Below are positions 15,320-24,272 of a DNA stretch of 39,328 nt, piece by piece; the stretch's first letter is position 1; each line of letters begins with the position of its first letter. Source of the DNA: an uncultured Methylococcaceae bacterium (GTDB taxonomy: Bacteria > Pseudomonadota > Gammaproteobacteria > Methylococcales > Methylomonadaceae); contig CAJXMF010000024.1 of the NCBI GenBank assembly GCA_913056195.1, forward strand, positions 1 through 39,328. The letters run 5' to 3'. The translations under genes and the position numbers were made by a program. A model generated the notes under the pieces. It was not told where the DNA came from. It ran no database searches and saw only the letters and a list, made by a program, of their open reading frames with translations.

Positions 15320-15853
15320 TTAACTAAGTCCGTGTTTTTGTTTAAACAGTTTGACCAGTTCAGTCGGTTGTCTCTTTTTATTCTTTTTGTTTAAGACAAA
15401 GACAACGGTTTCGCCATTAGGGCCAGCGCCGATCTGCGTGAAGCGATAAGGTGCCTCGCCTGTTTTCAGAAAGTCTTTCATGTCTTCCCAATGGTTGAAA
15501 ACATAAATACGGCCATCTTTGACAACTTCACCGTAAAAGCCTTCGTTAATGGCTTCGGTTTTGCCATCAAACAAATCGACCGCACCTATTCCCGAACGCA
15601 TTTTTTTATCCTTTTTTCTAAGGCCAAAAACGATCGTTTCTCCGTGAGGGCCGGCGCCAATACGTGTCAACCTAAATGTTGTTTCGCCTAATGTTACAAA
15701 GTCATTGTATGTTTTGAAGTCATCGAAGACATAAACCCGACCATCTTTATAGACTTGATAGTAATCGTTTACGTTATAATGGGGCGCAGCAACAACCAGG
15801 CTGCTTGCGAACAGGCTGGCTGCCAGCAATAAAGAGCGGGATTTTAATTGCAT
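15320..15853 (-). CDS. Exported protein with two tandem ~50-residue repeats, Pho-box controlled
   Basis: A 177-residue protein with a signal peptide (about 1-23, ending VVAAP) and an internal duplication. Repeat 1 (about 34-84) and repeat 2 (about 110-160) share KDGR-[VI]-YVF, an acidic DF/DM segment, [RQ]IGAGP-x-GET-[IV]-VF-x-L, and a closing KKxKK. No Cys or known catalytic motif is visible, and I do not recognise the family. ATG at 15853 follows GGAG and is preferred over the longer frame to 15904, which would run into the Pho box. It is divergent from pstS, and its own promoter carries a Pho box, so it is probably induced with the phosphate transporter. A periplasmic role in phosphate stress is inference. 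Confidence 0.75.
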   Translation of the reverse strand: MQLKSRSLLLAASLFASSLVVAAPHYNVNDYYQVYKDGRVYVFDDFKTYNDFVTLGETTFRLTRIGAGPHGETIVFGLRKKDKKMRSGIGAVDLFDGKTEAINEGFYGEVVKDGRIYVFNHWEDMKDFLKTGEAPYRFTQIGAGPNGETVVFVLNKKNKKRQPTELVKLFKQKHGLS

Positions 15854-15881
15854 AGTATTCTCCAAATTTAAAAAAAGGACT

Positions 15882-15915
15882 ATTTTAAAAAGCAAACATG
15901 ACAATACGATGACGA
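15882..15915 (-). promoter_or_regulatory. Pho box and -10 for the exported repeat protein
   Basis: Read on the minus strand: TCGTCAT (15915-15909), 4 bases (CGTA), TTGTCAT (15904-15898), then 10 bases, then TAAAAT (15887-15882) as a -10. The geometry is the same as for the pstS and PAP2 promoters, and it almost matches the GCGTCAT-CGTT-TTGTCAT half of the PAP2 site. Confidence 0.72.
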
Positions 15916-15946
15916 AGCGGCATTAATGGCAATAAATTTTTGTTAC

Positions 15947-15980
15947 CTGTCATATTTTTGTCATATAGTTTTTGTATGAT
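15947..15980 (+). promoter_or_regulatory. Pho box and -10 for pstS
   Basis: CTGTCAT (15947-15953), 4 bases, TTGTCAT (15958-15964), then 10 bases, then a perfect extended-type -10 TATGAT (15975-15980). It is a close match to the E. coli PhoB box, placed where a PhoB-dependent promoter of the pst operon is expected. Confidence 0.85.
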
Positions 15981-16037
15981 GAAAGCTCTTTAGGATTTTA
16001 TTCCCTTGTTAATTTTCACCCATAGTGAGAGATGCGT

Positions 16038-17024
16038 ATGAAATTTACTTTTTCAGTTAATTCTGCTGTCAAAACGGCAGGCTTGACAGTTGGCCTGTTA
16101 TTGAGCGGTTCTGCGCTGGCTGTACAAACAGTTGATGCAGGCGTTCCAGAATATCAAAGAACCAGTGGTGTATCGGGTAATTTATCCAGTGTCGGTTCCG
16201 ATACGCTGGCTAACTTGATGACCTTGTGGGCGGAGGAGTACAAACGTCTTTATCCGAATGTCAATATTCAGATTCAAGCGGCGGGGTCTTCAACTGCGCC
16301 ACCTGCATTGACTGAAGGGACATCAAATCTGGGGCCAATGAGCCGCAAAATGAAAGATAAAGAACGTGATGCCTTTGAAAAAAAATATGGCTATAAACCC
16401 ACGGCTATTCCTGTCGCCATTGATGCCTTGGCGGTTTATGTCAACAAAGACAATCCAATTAAAGGTCTGACGATTCCTCAAGTTGATGCTATTTTTTCAT
16501 CAACCCGCAAATGTGGCTATCCAGAAGATATTACAAGATGGGGTCAGGTCGGTTTGACAGGTGCCTGGGCAGATCGTCCTATCCAGCTTTATGGTCGTAA
16601 TTCTGTGTCGGGTACCTATGGCTATTTCAAGAAAAAAGCGTTGTGTAAAGGCGATTACAAAAACAACGTCAATGAGCAACCCGGATCGGCTTCTGTTGTT
16701 CAGTCTGTGACCAGCTCTTTGAATGGTATTGGTTATTCCGGTATTGGTTATAAAACATCAGGCGTTAAAGCGGTTGCCCTGACTAAAAAAGAAGGCAGAC
16801 CTTTTATTGAAGCGACACCTGAAAATGCAGTCAGCGGTAAATATCCATTAGCACGCTTCCTGTATATCTATGTCAACAAAGCACCTAACAAGCCATTGCC
16901 ACCGCTGGAAGGTGAGTTCTTAAAAATGGTCTTGTCAAAAGTGGGACAAAACGTAGTTATTAAAGATGGATATATCCCGTTACCCGCAAAAGTTGTTGAA
17001 AAATCTTTAGCAAAGTTGCAATAA
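16038..17024 (+). CDS. pstS: Phosphate-binding periplasmic protein PstS
   Basis: A PstS-type protein of 328 residues with a signal peptide (about 1-25, SGSALA cleavage region). Phosphate-site elements are visible: [12 protein letters not shown] near residue 50, [24 protein letters not shown] near 80, and [13 protein letters not shown] near 190. It delivers phosphate to PstCA. ATG at 16038 is preferred because GAGAG is 6 bases upstream; ATG at 16032 would add two residues. A terminator-like hairpin separates it from pstC, as expected for a binding protein made in excess. Confidence 0.95.
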   Translation: MKFTFSVNSAVKTAGLTVGLLLSGSALAVQTVDAGVPEYQRTSGVSGNLSSVGSDTLANLMTLWAEEYKRLYPNVNIQIQAAGSSTAPPALTEGTSNLGPMSRKMKDKERDAFEKKYGYKPTAIPVAIDALAVYVNKDNPIKGLTIPQVDAIFSSTRKCGYPEDITRWGQVGLTGAWADRPIQLYGRNSVSGTYGYFKKKALCKGDYKNNVNEQPGSASVVQSVTSSLNGIGYSGIGYKTSGVKAVALTKKEGRPFIEATPENAVSGKYPLARFLYIYVNKAPNKPLPPLEGEFLKMVLSKVGQNVVIKDGYIPLPAKVVEKSLAKLQ

Positions 17025-17120
17025 GGGACTGGGATAATATAGGGATAAAACAAGGATGTTGACACGGATGTGGTTACCGGATTAATTTCTCTCCCCCCTC
17101 AAGAGAATAGTTCGGAATAG

Positions 17121-17154
17121 ACAGGCTCAAATGTTATATTTGAGCCTGTTTTTT
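17121..17154 (+). terminator. Intrinsic terminator/attenuator between pstS and pstC
   Basis: ACAGGCTCAAAT (17121-17132), loop GTTAT, and the exact reverse complement ATTTGAGCCTGT (17138-17149), with a T-run through 17154. The 12-bp perfect stem with T-tract should stop most transcripts after pstS, so pstC and the genes after it would depend on read-through, keeping PstS more abundant than the permease. Confidence 0.85.
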
Positions 17155-17175
17155 GTTTAAACGTAAAAGGGCGTT

Positions 17176-19446
17176 ATGACTGAAATCATCGAAAAACACA
17201 TGACCGAAAAACAGCACCCAATGGCCAGTCCAGCTTATCAGCAATGGCGGCTACTGAAAGACAAGCTGGCCGCGTATGGCGTGAGAGGTGGCGGCTTGGG
17301 TGTGATTGTGGCTATTGTGCTGATTTTCTTTTATTTACTGTATGTGGTTTATCCGTTGTTTGTTACACCCTCAGCCGAACCGGTTAAAACGTATTCAGTA
17401 CCTGCTCTGGAATCCGGCAAGACCGTTTTTTTGAGCATGGAAGAGCAGAATGAAATCGGCGCACGTTTTACCGATACCGGCCATATTGTGTTTTTTCGGA
17501 TAGCGGATGGGCAGCCAATTAAAGAAGACGTCATCCCGTTGGCTGAAAATCAAATCATTACCAGTTTCAATCATGGGCGCCTGGATAAAGGCGTCTTTGC
17601 GTATGGGTTATCCGATGGCTCAGTCATCGTGGTTAAAACGTATTATAAGGTAACCTATCCAAACGATGTCCGTTTGATTACGCCCGAGATTCAATTTCCA
17701 TTGGGCAAACAACCGATACAGTTAGATTCAGAAGCCAATCCATTAACCCGGTTGACACTCCGCCTGGGCGAAGATGAATCCACTATCATTGCGGCGACAG
17801 CGGATGGACGGCTGATGATGAGCCGTTTTATGCGTGAGGAATCCTTGTTTTCGGATGAGGGGAGTTTCGAGCGTACAAATACGGCATTAGATATTGATGC
17901 CAGTCAGATTGCATTTATGTTGCTGGATAAAGAACAACGCGATCTCTATTTGGCCAATCGCAACGGCGATATGAGGGTGTTTGATTTAAGCAATAAGGAG
18001 GCAGCAAGGCTTATAGACAAACAGCAGGTGGTGAATGAAGGCGAAATCAGTGCGATGGAGTTCTTAAATGGTGAATTGTCAGTTTTAATGGGTGATACGA
18101 AAGGGCTGCTGTCGCAGTGGTCACTGGTTAGGGATGAGCACAATCATAGATCATTTGAACTGATTCGATCGTTTAAAGTATCCGATCACCCGATTATTCA
18201 AATCAGTCCTGAACAGCGTCGTAAAGGCGTTATGGTTGCCGATGACTCGGGTGTGATTGCTATCTACCATACCACGGCTGAACGGGAATTGATTAAGCGA
18301 ACCTTGCCGACAGCGGCGAGTATGTTGTCATTATCGCCCCGAGCCAATGCCTTCGTTGCGCAAACTATTGATGGGAAAATACGTTTCTGGCATGTGGATA
18401 ATGAGCATCCGGAGGTGTCTTGGAAGTCAATCTGGGGAAAAGTCTGGTATGAAAGTTATCCCAAACCCGAATATATCTGGCAGTCGTCGTCATCGAGTAA
18501 CGACTTTGAACCAAAATACAGTCTGACGCCATTGCTGTTCGGTACCTTGAAGGCCGCGTTTTACGCCATGTTGCTTGCCGTTCCCCTGGCCTTGATGGGC
18601 GCCGCCTATACCGCGTATTTTATGGCGCCGGAAATGCGTAAACTGGTCAAGCCTACTGTTGAAATCATGGAGGCTTTACCCACGGTTATTTTGGGTTTTC
18701 TGGCTGGATTATGGCTGGCCCCTTTTGTTGAATTACATTTGTTATTCATTTTTTCGATATTTATCATTGTCCCCCTGGCTGTATTGGGCTTTTCCTGGTG
18801 TTGGCAATATTTGCCCAAAACATTACGGCAATCGATTCCAGCCGGCTGGGAAGCGGCCATTTTAGTACCGGTTATCATTCTGGCGACCTGGTTTGCATTC
18901 CTCATCAGTCCAGTATTCGAGTCCTGGTTTTTTGATGGCGATATTAAAATGTGGATGAACACAAACTTTGGTATCGGTTATGACCAGCGCAATGCGCTGG
19001 TGGTTGGGATTGCAATGGGGTTTGCTGTGATTCCAACGATTTTTTCCATTGCTGAAGATGCCATCTTCAGTGTGCCGAAGCACCTGACTGTCGGCTCGTT
19101 GGCGTTAGGCGCAACACCTTGGCAAACGATGATTCGCGTCGTATTATTAACCGCCAGCCCCGGTATTTTTTCAGCCGTGATGATTGGACTTGGCCGTGCT
19201 GTTGGTGAAACCATGATTGTCTTGATGGCGACCGGAAATACGCCGGTGATGGATTTGAGTATTTTTCAGGGTATGCGAACATTGGCGGCTAATATTGCCG
19301 TGGAAATGCCAGAAGCGGAACTGGATAGTACGCATTACCGCGTGTTATTTCTGGCGGCCCTGGTGTTATTTGTGTTTACTTTTGTTTTCAACACACTGGC
19401 GGAGTTGGTTCGTCAGAATTTACGTAATAAATACAGCTCATTATGA
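17176..19446 (+). CDS. pstC: Phosphate ABC transporter permease PstC, large form
   Basis: A 756-residue permease, much longer than the ~320-residue E. coli PstC. After one membrane helix (about 38-62) there is a periplasmic region of roughly 380 residues with repeated short strands and motifs such as DLYLANRNGDMRVFDLS, which looks like a WD40/beta-propeller-type domain. The MetI-like permease follows from about residue 450, with the EAA-type loop near GSLALGATPWQTMIRVVL and GLGRAVGETMIVLMATGN. Large PstC forms of this kind are known in Pseudomonas. It has AAAAGGG before the start and overlaps pstA. Confidence 0.93.
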   Translation: MTEIIEKHMTEKQHPMASPAYQQWRLLKDKLAAYGVRGGGLGVIVAIVLIFFYLLYVVYPLFVTPSAEPVKTYSVPALESGKTVFLSMEEQNEIGARFTDTGHIVFFRIADGQPIKEDVIPLAENQIITSFNHGRLDKGVFAYGLSDGSVIVVKTYYKVTYPNDVRLITPEIQFPLGKQPIQLDSEANPLTRLTLRLGEDESTIIAATADGRLMMSRFMREESLFSDEGSFERTNTALDIDASQIAFMLLDKEQRDLYLANRNGDMRVFDLSNKEAARLIDKQQVVNEGEISAMEFLNGELSVLMGDTKGLLSQWSLVRDEHNHRSFELIRSFKVSDHPIIQISPEQRRKGVMVADDSGVIAIYHTTAERELIKRTLPTAASMLSLSPRANAFVAQTIDGKIRFWHVDNEHPEVSWKSIWGKVWYESYPKPEYIWQSSSSSNDFEPKYSLTPLLFGTLKAAFYAMLLAVPLALMGAAYTAYFMAPEMRKLVKPTVEIMEALPTVILGFLAGLWLAPFVELHLLFIFSIFIIVPLAVLGFSWCWQYLPKTLRQSIPAGWEAAILVPVIILATWFAFLISPVFESWFFDGDIKMWMNTNFGIGYDQRNALVVGIAMGFAVIPTIFSIAEDAIFSVPKHLTVGSLALGATPWQTMIRVVLLTASPGIFSAVMIGLGRAVGETMIVLMATGNTPVMDLSIFQGMRTLAANIAVEMPEAELDSTHYRVLFLAALVLFVFTFVFNTLAELVRQNLRNKYSSL

Positions 19447-21095
19447 TGAAAAACTGGTTTAAAAGCGGAACCCCCTGGGTTTGGTTGAATGCGGGAGCCA
19501 TCAGTATTTGTCTGATCATGGTTATTGGGCTGGTTGTCCTGATTGCAGCGCGGGGAATGGTGCATTTCTGGCCAGTGAATATTTATCAAATTCAGTATCA
19601 GGATGACAAAGGGGAAAAAACCATTGTCGGCGAATGGGTCGATACTGTCATTTTGTCAGCGGCACAGGCTAAAGAGGCGGGTTATCCGATATTAAATAAT
19701 GCTGATCATCTGGAACAACGGCTGATTAAAACCGGAAATCGTGATCTTACCGGCAGGGATTTTCTCTGGATTGATGCGCAATACCTCAAAAACGAAAAAA
19801 AGCCTGAAGACTTAATCAAAATCGAACGGCGTGAGTGGGGGAATTTTTATGGCCGTCTGAAAGCGGTCAAAGAAAATGGCAAGATCATTGCCGAAGGTGA
19901 TGAGGCCTACCCTGAAGTATTGCCGCGTATTGATCGCGCGCGGGATTTATATGAGCAAATCGAACACCTGCAAAAAAAGGAAATTGGCTCGATTAACTAT
20001 GCACTTGAGCGTTTGCGCTTGAAGCAACGACGTTTGGAACTGGAAGGCGCATTAGACGAGCATGCCAGGCAGGAGATCACCCGGGAAAAGGCTGAATATC
20101 AGCAATCGTATCAAAAAATCCGCACACAAATTGCTAAATTGAACCAGGCTATTATGCGTGATAGTTTGGTTGCCGAAACCGGCGATGGGCAAACAGCAGA
20201 AATACCGCTTAAAAAAGTGGTGAATCTAACCCGGCCGAATGCCATGAACATCGGCCAAAAAATGGCCGAATATCTACGCCAGCTTTACGCCTTTGTTACC
20301 GAAGATCCGCGTGAAGCGAATACCGAAGGCGGTATTTTTCCAGCCATATTCGGAACCATCCTGATGGTGATGGTGATGGCCGTTTTAGTTACGCCATTTG
20401 GCGTTATCGCGGCGGTTTACATGCGTGAATATGCAAAGCAGGGATTTATCACCCGGGTGATTCGGATTGCTGTCAACAATCTGGCCGGTGTGCCCTCGAT
20501 TGTGTATGGGGTTTTTGGACTTGGTTTTTTTGTCTATTTTATTGGCGGCAACATTGATGATTTGTTTTACCCTGAAGCGGCGCCGGCCCCTGTATTTGGT
20601 ACCCCGGGTCTGTTATGGGCCTCATTGACGTTGGCTTTGTTGACCTTGCCGGTGGTTATTGTTTCAACCGAAGAGGGCTTGTCCAGAATTCCAAAGTCAG
20701 TCCGGGAGGGCAGTCTGGCATTGGGCGCGACCAAGCTCGAGACCTTGTGGCGGATTGTCTTGCCAATGTCCAGACCCGCCATGATGACAGGCTTGATTCT
20801 GGCCGTTGCGCGGGCGGCAGGGGAGGTGGCACCCTTGATGCTGGTTGGTGTCGTTAAACTGGCTCCCACCTTACCGCTGGATGGTAACTATCCATTTTTG
20901 CACCTGGAGCGCAAATTTATGCATCTCGGTTTTCATATCTATGATGTCGGTTTTCAAAGCCCTAATGTGGAAGCGGCCAGGCCTTTGGTTTACGCGACCT
21001 CGTTATTGTTAATTATGGTGATCATTGGATTGAATCTTTTCGCCATCAATGTGCGTAACAGTCTGCGAGAAAGATATAAAGCCCTGGATAATTAA
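19443..21095 (+). CDS. pstA: Phosphate ABC transporter permease PstA, large form
   Basis: A 550-residue PstA. After the first helix (about 14-36) a long extracytoplasmic region (about 40-300) includes a Gln/Glu/Arg-rich coiled coil (about 155-240). The permease core follows from about 300, with GVPSIVYGVFGLGFF and the EAA-type loop GSLALGATKLETLWRIVLPMS. The E. coli protein is about 296 residues; the insert matches the elongated pseudomonad form and parallels the large PstC. ATG at 19443 overlaps the pstC stop; a second ATG at 19446 is equally possible. Confidence 0.94.
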   Translation: MMKNWFKSGTPWVWLNAGAISICLIMVIGLVVLIAARGMVHFWPVNIYQIQYQDDKGEKTIVGEWVDTVILSAAQAKEAGYPILNNADHLEQRLIKTGNRDLTGRDFLWIDAQYLKNEKKPEDLIKIERREWGNFYGRLKAVKENGKIIAEGDEAYPEVLPRIDRARDLYEQIEHLQKKEIGSINYALERLRLKQRRLELEGALDEHARQEITREKAEYQQSYQKIRTQIAKLNQAIMRDSLVAETGDGQTAEIPLKKVVNLTRPNAMNIGQKMAEYLRQLYAFVTEDPREANTEGGIFPAIFGTILMVMVMAVLVTPFGVIAAVYMREYAKQGFITRVIRIAVNNLAGVPSIVYGVFGLGFFVYFIGGNIDDLFYPEAAPAPVFGTPGLLWASLTLALLTLPVVIVSTEEGLSRIPKSVREGSLALGATKLETLWRIVLPMSRPAMMTGLILAVARAAGEVAPLMLVGVVKLAPTLPLDGNYPFLHLERKFMHLGFHIYDVGFQSPNVEAARPLVYATSLLLIMVIIGLNLFAINVRNSLRERYKALDN

Positions 21096-21133
21096 GCTGA
21101 TCTGATGCGCCATCACGTCAAGTAATCTGATTA

Positions 21134-21988
21134 ATGAGTAATATAATGACAACATCAACACAAACCCATACGATTGATATCAATGCCTTGATGCAGAAGC
21201 AAGCCGAGCCAAAACAGGACGATGAGACAAAAGAAGAAGGTTGTATCAAGATTCAGGACTTTAACTTGTTTTACGGCGAAAAACAGGCCTTGCATGGCAT
21301 CAATATGGATATTCCAAAAAAGAAAGTCACCGCCTACATCGGCCCCAGTGGCTGTGGAAAATCGACGTTGCTGCGCAGTATCAATCGTATGAATGATTTG
21401 ATTGACAGTGTCAGAATCGAGGGCAAGATTCTTCTGGATGGTAACGATATTTATGATAAATCGGTTCATGTCGCCGATTTGCGGCGCCGGGTAGGCATGG
21501 TATTCCAAAAGCCTAATCCGTTTCCTAAGTCGATTTATGAAAATGTCGCTTATGGATTACGTATTCAGGGAATTAACGATCGCCGGATTTTAGATGAGGT
21601 TGTTGAAAAATCCTTGCGTGGCGCGGCGTTATGGGATGAAGTCAAAGACCGGCTTAATGACAACGCGTTAGGCATGTCAGGTGGTCAGCAACAACGTCTG
21701 GTTATCGCTAGAGCCATTGCTATCGAACCTGATGTCATGTTGTTGGATGAGCCGGCATCTGCGCTGGATCCGATTTCGACCTTGAAAATCGAAGAGTTGA
21801 TCAATGATTTAAAAGAAAAATATACCATTGTGATCGTGACCCATAATATGCAACAAGCCGCCCGTGTTTCTGATTATACGGCGTTTATGTACATGGGCGA
21901 CTTAATTGAATTTGGCACAACTAACCGGATTTTTACAAATCCGGAAAAAAAGCAAACCGAAGATTATATTACTGGCCGATACGGCTAA
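21134..21988 (+). CDS. pstB: Phosphate ABC transporter ATPase PstB
   Basis: A 284-residue ABC ATPase with an N-terminal extension of about 35 residues. Walker [10 protein letters not shown] (near 72-80), Q-loop [10 protein letters not shown], signature MSGGQQQR near 190, Walker [14 protein letters not shown] and H-loop VTHNMQQA are all present. FQKPNPFP and NRMNDL are typical of PstB rather than of other ABC ATPases. ATG at 21146 (MTTSTQ) is an alternative start. phoU follows 12 bases later. Confidence 0.96.
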   Translation: MSNIMTTSTQTHTIDINALMQKQAEPKQDDETKEEGCIKIQDFNLFYGEKQALHGINMDIPKKKVTAYIGPSGCGKSTLLRSINRMNDLIDSVRIEGKILLDGNDIYDKSVHVADLRRRVGMVFQKPNPFPKSIYENVAYGLRIQGINDRRILDEVVEKSLRGAALWDEVKDRLNDNALGMSGGQQQRLVIARAIAIEPDVMLLDEPASALDPISTLKIEELINDLKEKYTIVIVTHNMQQAARVSDYTAFMYMGDLIEFGTTNRIFTNPEKKQTEDYITGRYG

Positions 21989-22000
21989 AGGAGCGAACAG

Positions 22001-22720
22001 GTGGATACTAAACGATTTGGACAGCATATTTCGCACCAGTTTGATAATGAACTGGAAGATATTCGAAATAAAGTGTTGACCATGGGCGGCGTGGTTGAAG
22101 AACAGATTGTTCAGGCTGTAAAGGCCTTTACCCGGGTGGATATAGAGTTAGCCGAAACGGTTATACAACAAGATGATGTGGTTAATAGTCTGGAGATGGA
22201 CATTGATCACGAATGTACCGAAATTCTAGCAAAACGCCAGCCTGCGGCATTTGATTTACGGCTTTTGCTGGCCACCATTAAAATAATCACCGATTTGGAA
22301 CGAATCGGCGATGAAGCGTGCCGAATTGCAAAGATGAGTATTCAACTGGCTAATTCGGAATATTATCATGAAGGCTTTCATGAAATTCAACACTTGGTCG
22401 ATATGGTCAAAAAAATGCTGCATCAATCTTTAGATGCCTTCGCTCGCATGGATCTGAGCCAGGTGGCAGAAATAAAAAGTCAGGATGTGCGGGCGGACCG
22501 GGAATATGTCAGTATCGTACGCCAGTTGATTACACGGATGATGGAAGATCCACGCCATATCAGCCGGGCTCTGGATATTTTATGGATCGCCCGGGCCCTG
22601 GAGCGCATTGGCGATCATTCCTGTAATATCAGTGAGCAAGCTATCTATATGGTGAAAGGCAAGGATGTCCGTCATACTACCCAGGAAGAGTTTGAACAAG
22701 CTTTAACTGAAAAGCACTAA
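22001..22720 (+). CDS. phoU: Phosphate signalling regulator PhoU
   Basis: A 239-residue all-helical PhoU with the two three-helix repeats. The characteristic metal-site motifs are ERIGDEACRIA (near residue 100) and LERIGDHSCNISE (near 204). It starts with GTG at 22001, with AAAGGAG 7 bases upstream. PhoU links the Pst transporter to the PhoR kinase and represses the Pho regulon when phosphate is ample. phoB and phoR are not in the window. Confidence 0.96.
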   Translation: MDTKRFGQHISHQFDNELEDIRNKVLTMGGVVEEQIVQAVKAFTRVDIELAETVIQQDDVVNSLEMDIDHECTEILAKRQPAAFDLRLLLATIKIITDLERIGDEACRIAKMSIQLANSEYYHEGFHEIQHLVDMVKKMLHQSLDAFARMDLSQVAEIKSQDVRADREYVSIVRQLITRMMEDPRHISRALDILWIARALERIGDHSCNISEQAIYMVKGKDVRHTTQEEFEQALTEKH

Positions 22721-22743
22721 AAACGCATCGATATTTCAAGGCA

Positions 22744-22785
22744 GGCTATTTATACGCTTTGTACATTCATGTACGAAATAAAGCC
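22744..22785 (+). terminator. Imperfect hairpin after phoU
   Basis: GGC and TTTAT plus GTACAT on the left (22744-22766) can pair with ATGTAC plus ATAAA and GCC on the right (22769-22785). There is no T-run, so its role as the end of the pst operon is only plausible. Confidence 0.3.
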
Positions 22786-22800
22786 AGGTACAAAAATGTA

Positions 22801-22829
22801 TTGGCAAGTGAGCAAAAACCGTATAAAAT
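22801..22829 (+). promoter_or_regulatory. Promoter of the tRNA-Leu gene
   Basis: TTGGCA (22801-22806), a 17-base spacer, and TAAAAT (22824-22829), 24 bases before the tRNA. This is a good sigma-70 match with short leader, as expected for a tRNA. Confidence 0.6.
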
Positions 22830-22853
22830 GGCCGCCATCAATTCAAGACTGAT

Positions 22854-22940
22854 GCCTCGGTGGCGAAATTGGTAGACGCACGGGACTTAAAATCCCGCGG
22901 TGGCAACACCGTGCCGGTTCGATTCCGGCCTGAGGCACCA
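22854..22940 (+). tRNA. tRNA-Leu(UAA)
   Basis: An 87-base class II tRNA with encoded CCA. Acceptor GCCTCGG pairs with CTGAGGC (one G-T wobble). The anticodon stem CGGGA/TCCCG encloses CTTAAAA, giving anticodon UAA. There is a long variable arm (CGGTG...CACCG) and a T-arm GCCGG-TTCGATT-CCGGC. The gap 22941-23278 after it holds only a dispersed repeat copy. Confidence 0.97.
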
Positions 22941-23123
22941 TCCCTTCTATATTTTTTATTCTTACCTATATTCTATTTCAGCTTACTCGTTTTTAGCACG
23001 TTTAAGTCATGACGAAAACGCTTGTCGGGTTTAAAAACATCAAAAAGACATCACACTTTTCCCTCAAAATCGCTACAACACAACTGATTCGTAAATATTT
23101 AGAGCCTCCTGCTATTTGATAAC

Positions 23124-23171
23124 CTCATCCCGGTTTTCTCTCAAGGGTAGAAGGAGAAATAGAGAGGGATT
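23124..23171. repeat. Degenerate CCTCATCCC...GAGAGGG dispersed repeat, copy 2
   Basis: ACCTCATCCCGGTTTTCTC, then AAGGGTAGAAGGAG, then GAGAGGGATT matches the repeat at 11796-11852 in order of blocks. It lies in the 338-base gap between tRNA-Leu and the small membrane-protein gene, where nothing else is recognisable. Confidence 0.45.
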
Positions 23172-23278
23172 GGCATTGATTCAGTTAATTTTAGCAAGCC
23201 CTATAACCTTTGGGTTTATAATTGAATTTACATCGCAATGGCAGTATTCTAAGAAGTGTTTAACTTACATGGCTTGAC

Positions 23279-23584
23279 ATGATCGAACCTGTTGCGTTAG
23301 CTGATTTTTTTATGAGTTTTTTTACGGCCGCCCTGATTATTTTAACGGCGGTCGTTTATGTTGCGCTTTACACCTGGGCGGAAGTTAAACACAAACGTCT
23401 TGTAAAATACGCCTCATGGTTCGTTTATGCCGCATTGATCGGTTGCGTACTGTTGTTCTCCCGGATTATGCATTTGAATGGATATTGGCAAATTCTCTCT
23501 GTTTTAATGGCATTGGGGTATTGGTGGATGCCGCGTTTGATTTTACGTTTATGCGTGGCGACGCATGAGGAGGATGCGGGGTAA
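23279..23584 (+). CDS. Small three-helix membrane protein upstream of norCB
   Basis: A 101-residue protein with three hydrophobic segments (about 10-33, 43-62, 69-90) and an acidic end (EEDAG). I do not recognise the family. It lies on the same strand 80 bases before norC, so it may be an accessory of the nitric oxide reductase. It has no strong ribosome site, and ATG codons at 23312 or later could be the start. Confidence 0.5.
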   Translation: MIEPVALADFFMSFFTAALIILTAVVYVALYTWAEVKHKRLVKYASWFVYAALIGCVLLFSRIMHLNGYWQILSVLMALGYWWMPRLILRLCVATHEEDAG

Positions 23585-23664
23585 AAATAATGTCATCATG
23601 ATAGTCACTGTTTTCTACATAATTATAAATATTTATCCTGAATAATATCTCACAGGAGTTGGGT

Positions 23665-24270
23665 ATGAATGAGAATCGTCCTGTTTGGGCATCGGAGAGC
23701 TTTTGGAAGAAAGTCGCTGTTTGGGTGACAGCCGGCTCTTTTGTCATATTAATTTTTCTGACTTTTGATTCAATCAGTCAGATTACTGCAGGCGGTAGCC
23801 GAGTGGCTGCCTACACTGTCATTAACAAGAAAGTGACCTATCGTTTTGATAAAACTAAAAATCGCTATCAGCCGGTTATTTTAGACCAGGATGAGCCTTT
23901 ATTCGGCCAAATGCTGGATGAAAAACAGGCGTATGAATTGGTTAATTTAGGTAAATTAACTATCCAGGCTAAAAATTGCATGAATTGCCATACTTTATTG
24001 GGAAATGGCGCTTATTATGCGCCGGATTTAACCAAGGCCTGGTTAGATCAAGGCTGGGGAACTGCGGCCTCGCGTGAGATGTTGATGCTGCAATTTCTAC
24101 AGAACCCGGGGAAATATGCCAGAACCTATGGTACGAATCGCAAAATGCCACAGTTGGGTATCACCGAGAAAGAGGCAAAAGGCATTATTGCGTATTTGAA
24201 GTGGATGTCGACGATTGATACCAATGGATTCCCAAATAATTTTACCGCAATTGACGCCGAGGAGGACTAA
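23665..24270 (+). CDS. norC: Nitric oxide reductase cytochrome c subunit NorC
   Basis: A 201-residue membrane-anchored c-type cytochrome. One helix lies at about 17-37, followed by a periplasmic domain with the heme site CMNCH (near residue 110, in AKNCMNCHTLLGNGAYYAPDLTKAW) and the distal Met in RKMPQLG. This pattern is typical of NorC. It passes electrons to NorB for reduction of NO to N2O. ATG at 23665 has CAGGAG 6 bases upstream; a TTG two codons earlier is less likely. norB follows after 2 bases. Confidence 0.94.
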   Translation: MNENRPVWASESFWKKVAVWVTAGSFVILIFLTFDSISQITAGGSRVAAYTVINKKVTYRFDKTKNRYQPVILDQDEPLFGQMLDEKQAYELVNLGKLTIQAKNCMNCHTLLGNGAYYAPDLTKAWLDQGWGTAASREMLMLQFLQNPGKYARTYGTNRKMPQLGITEKEAKGIIAYLKWMSTIDTNGFPNNFTAIDAEED

Positions 24271-24272
24271 TC

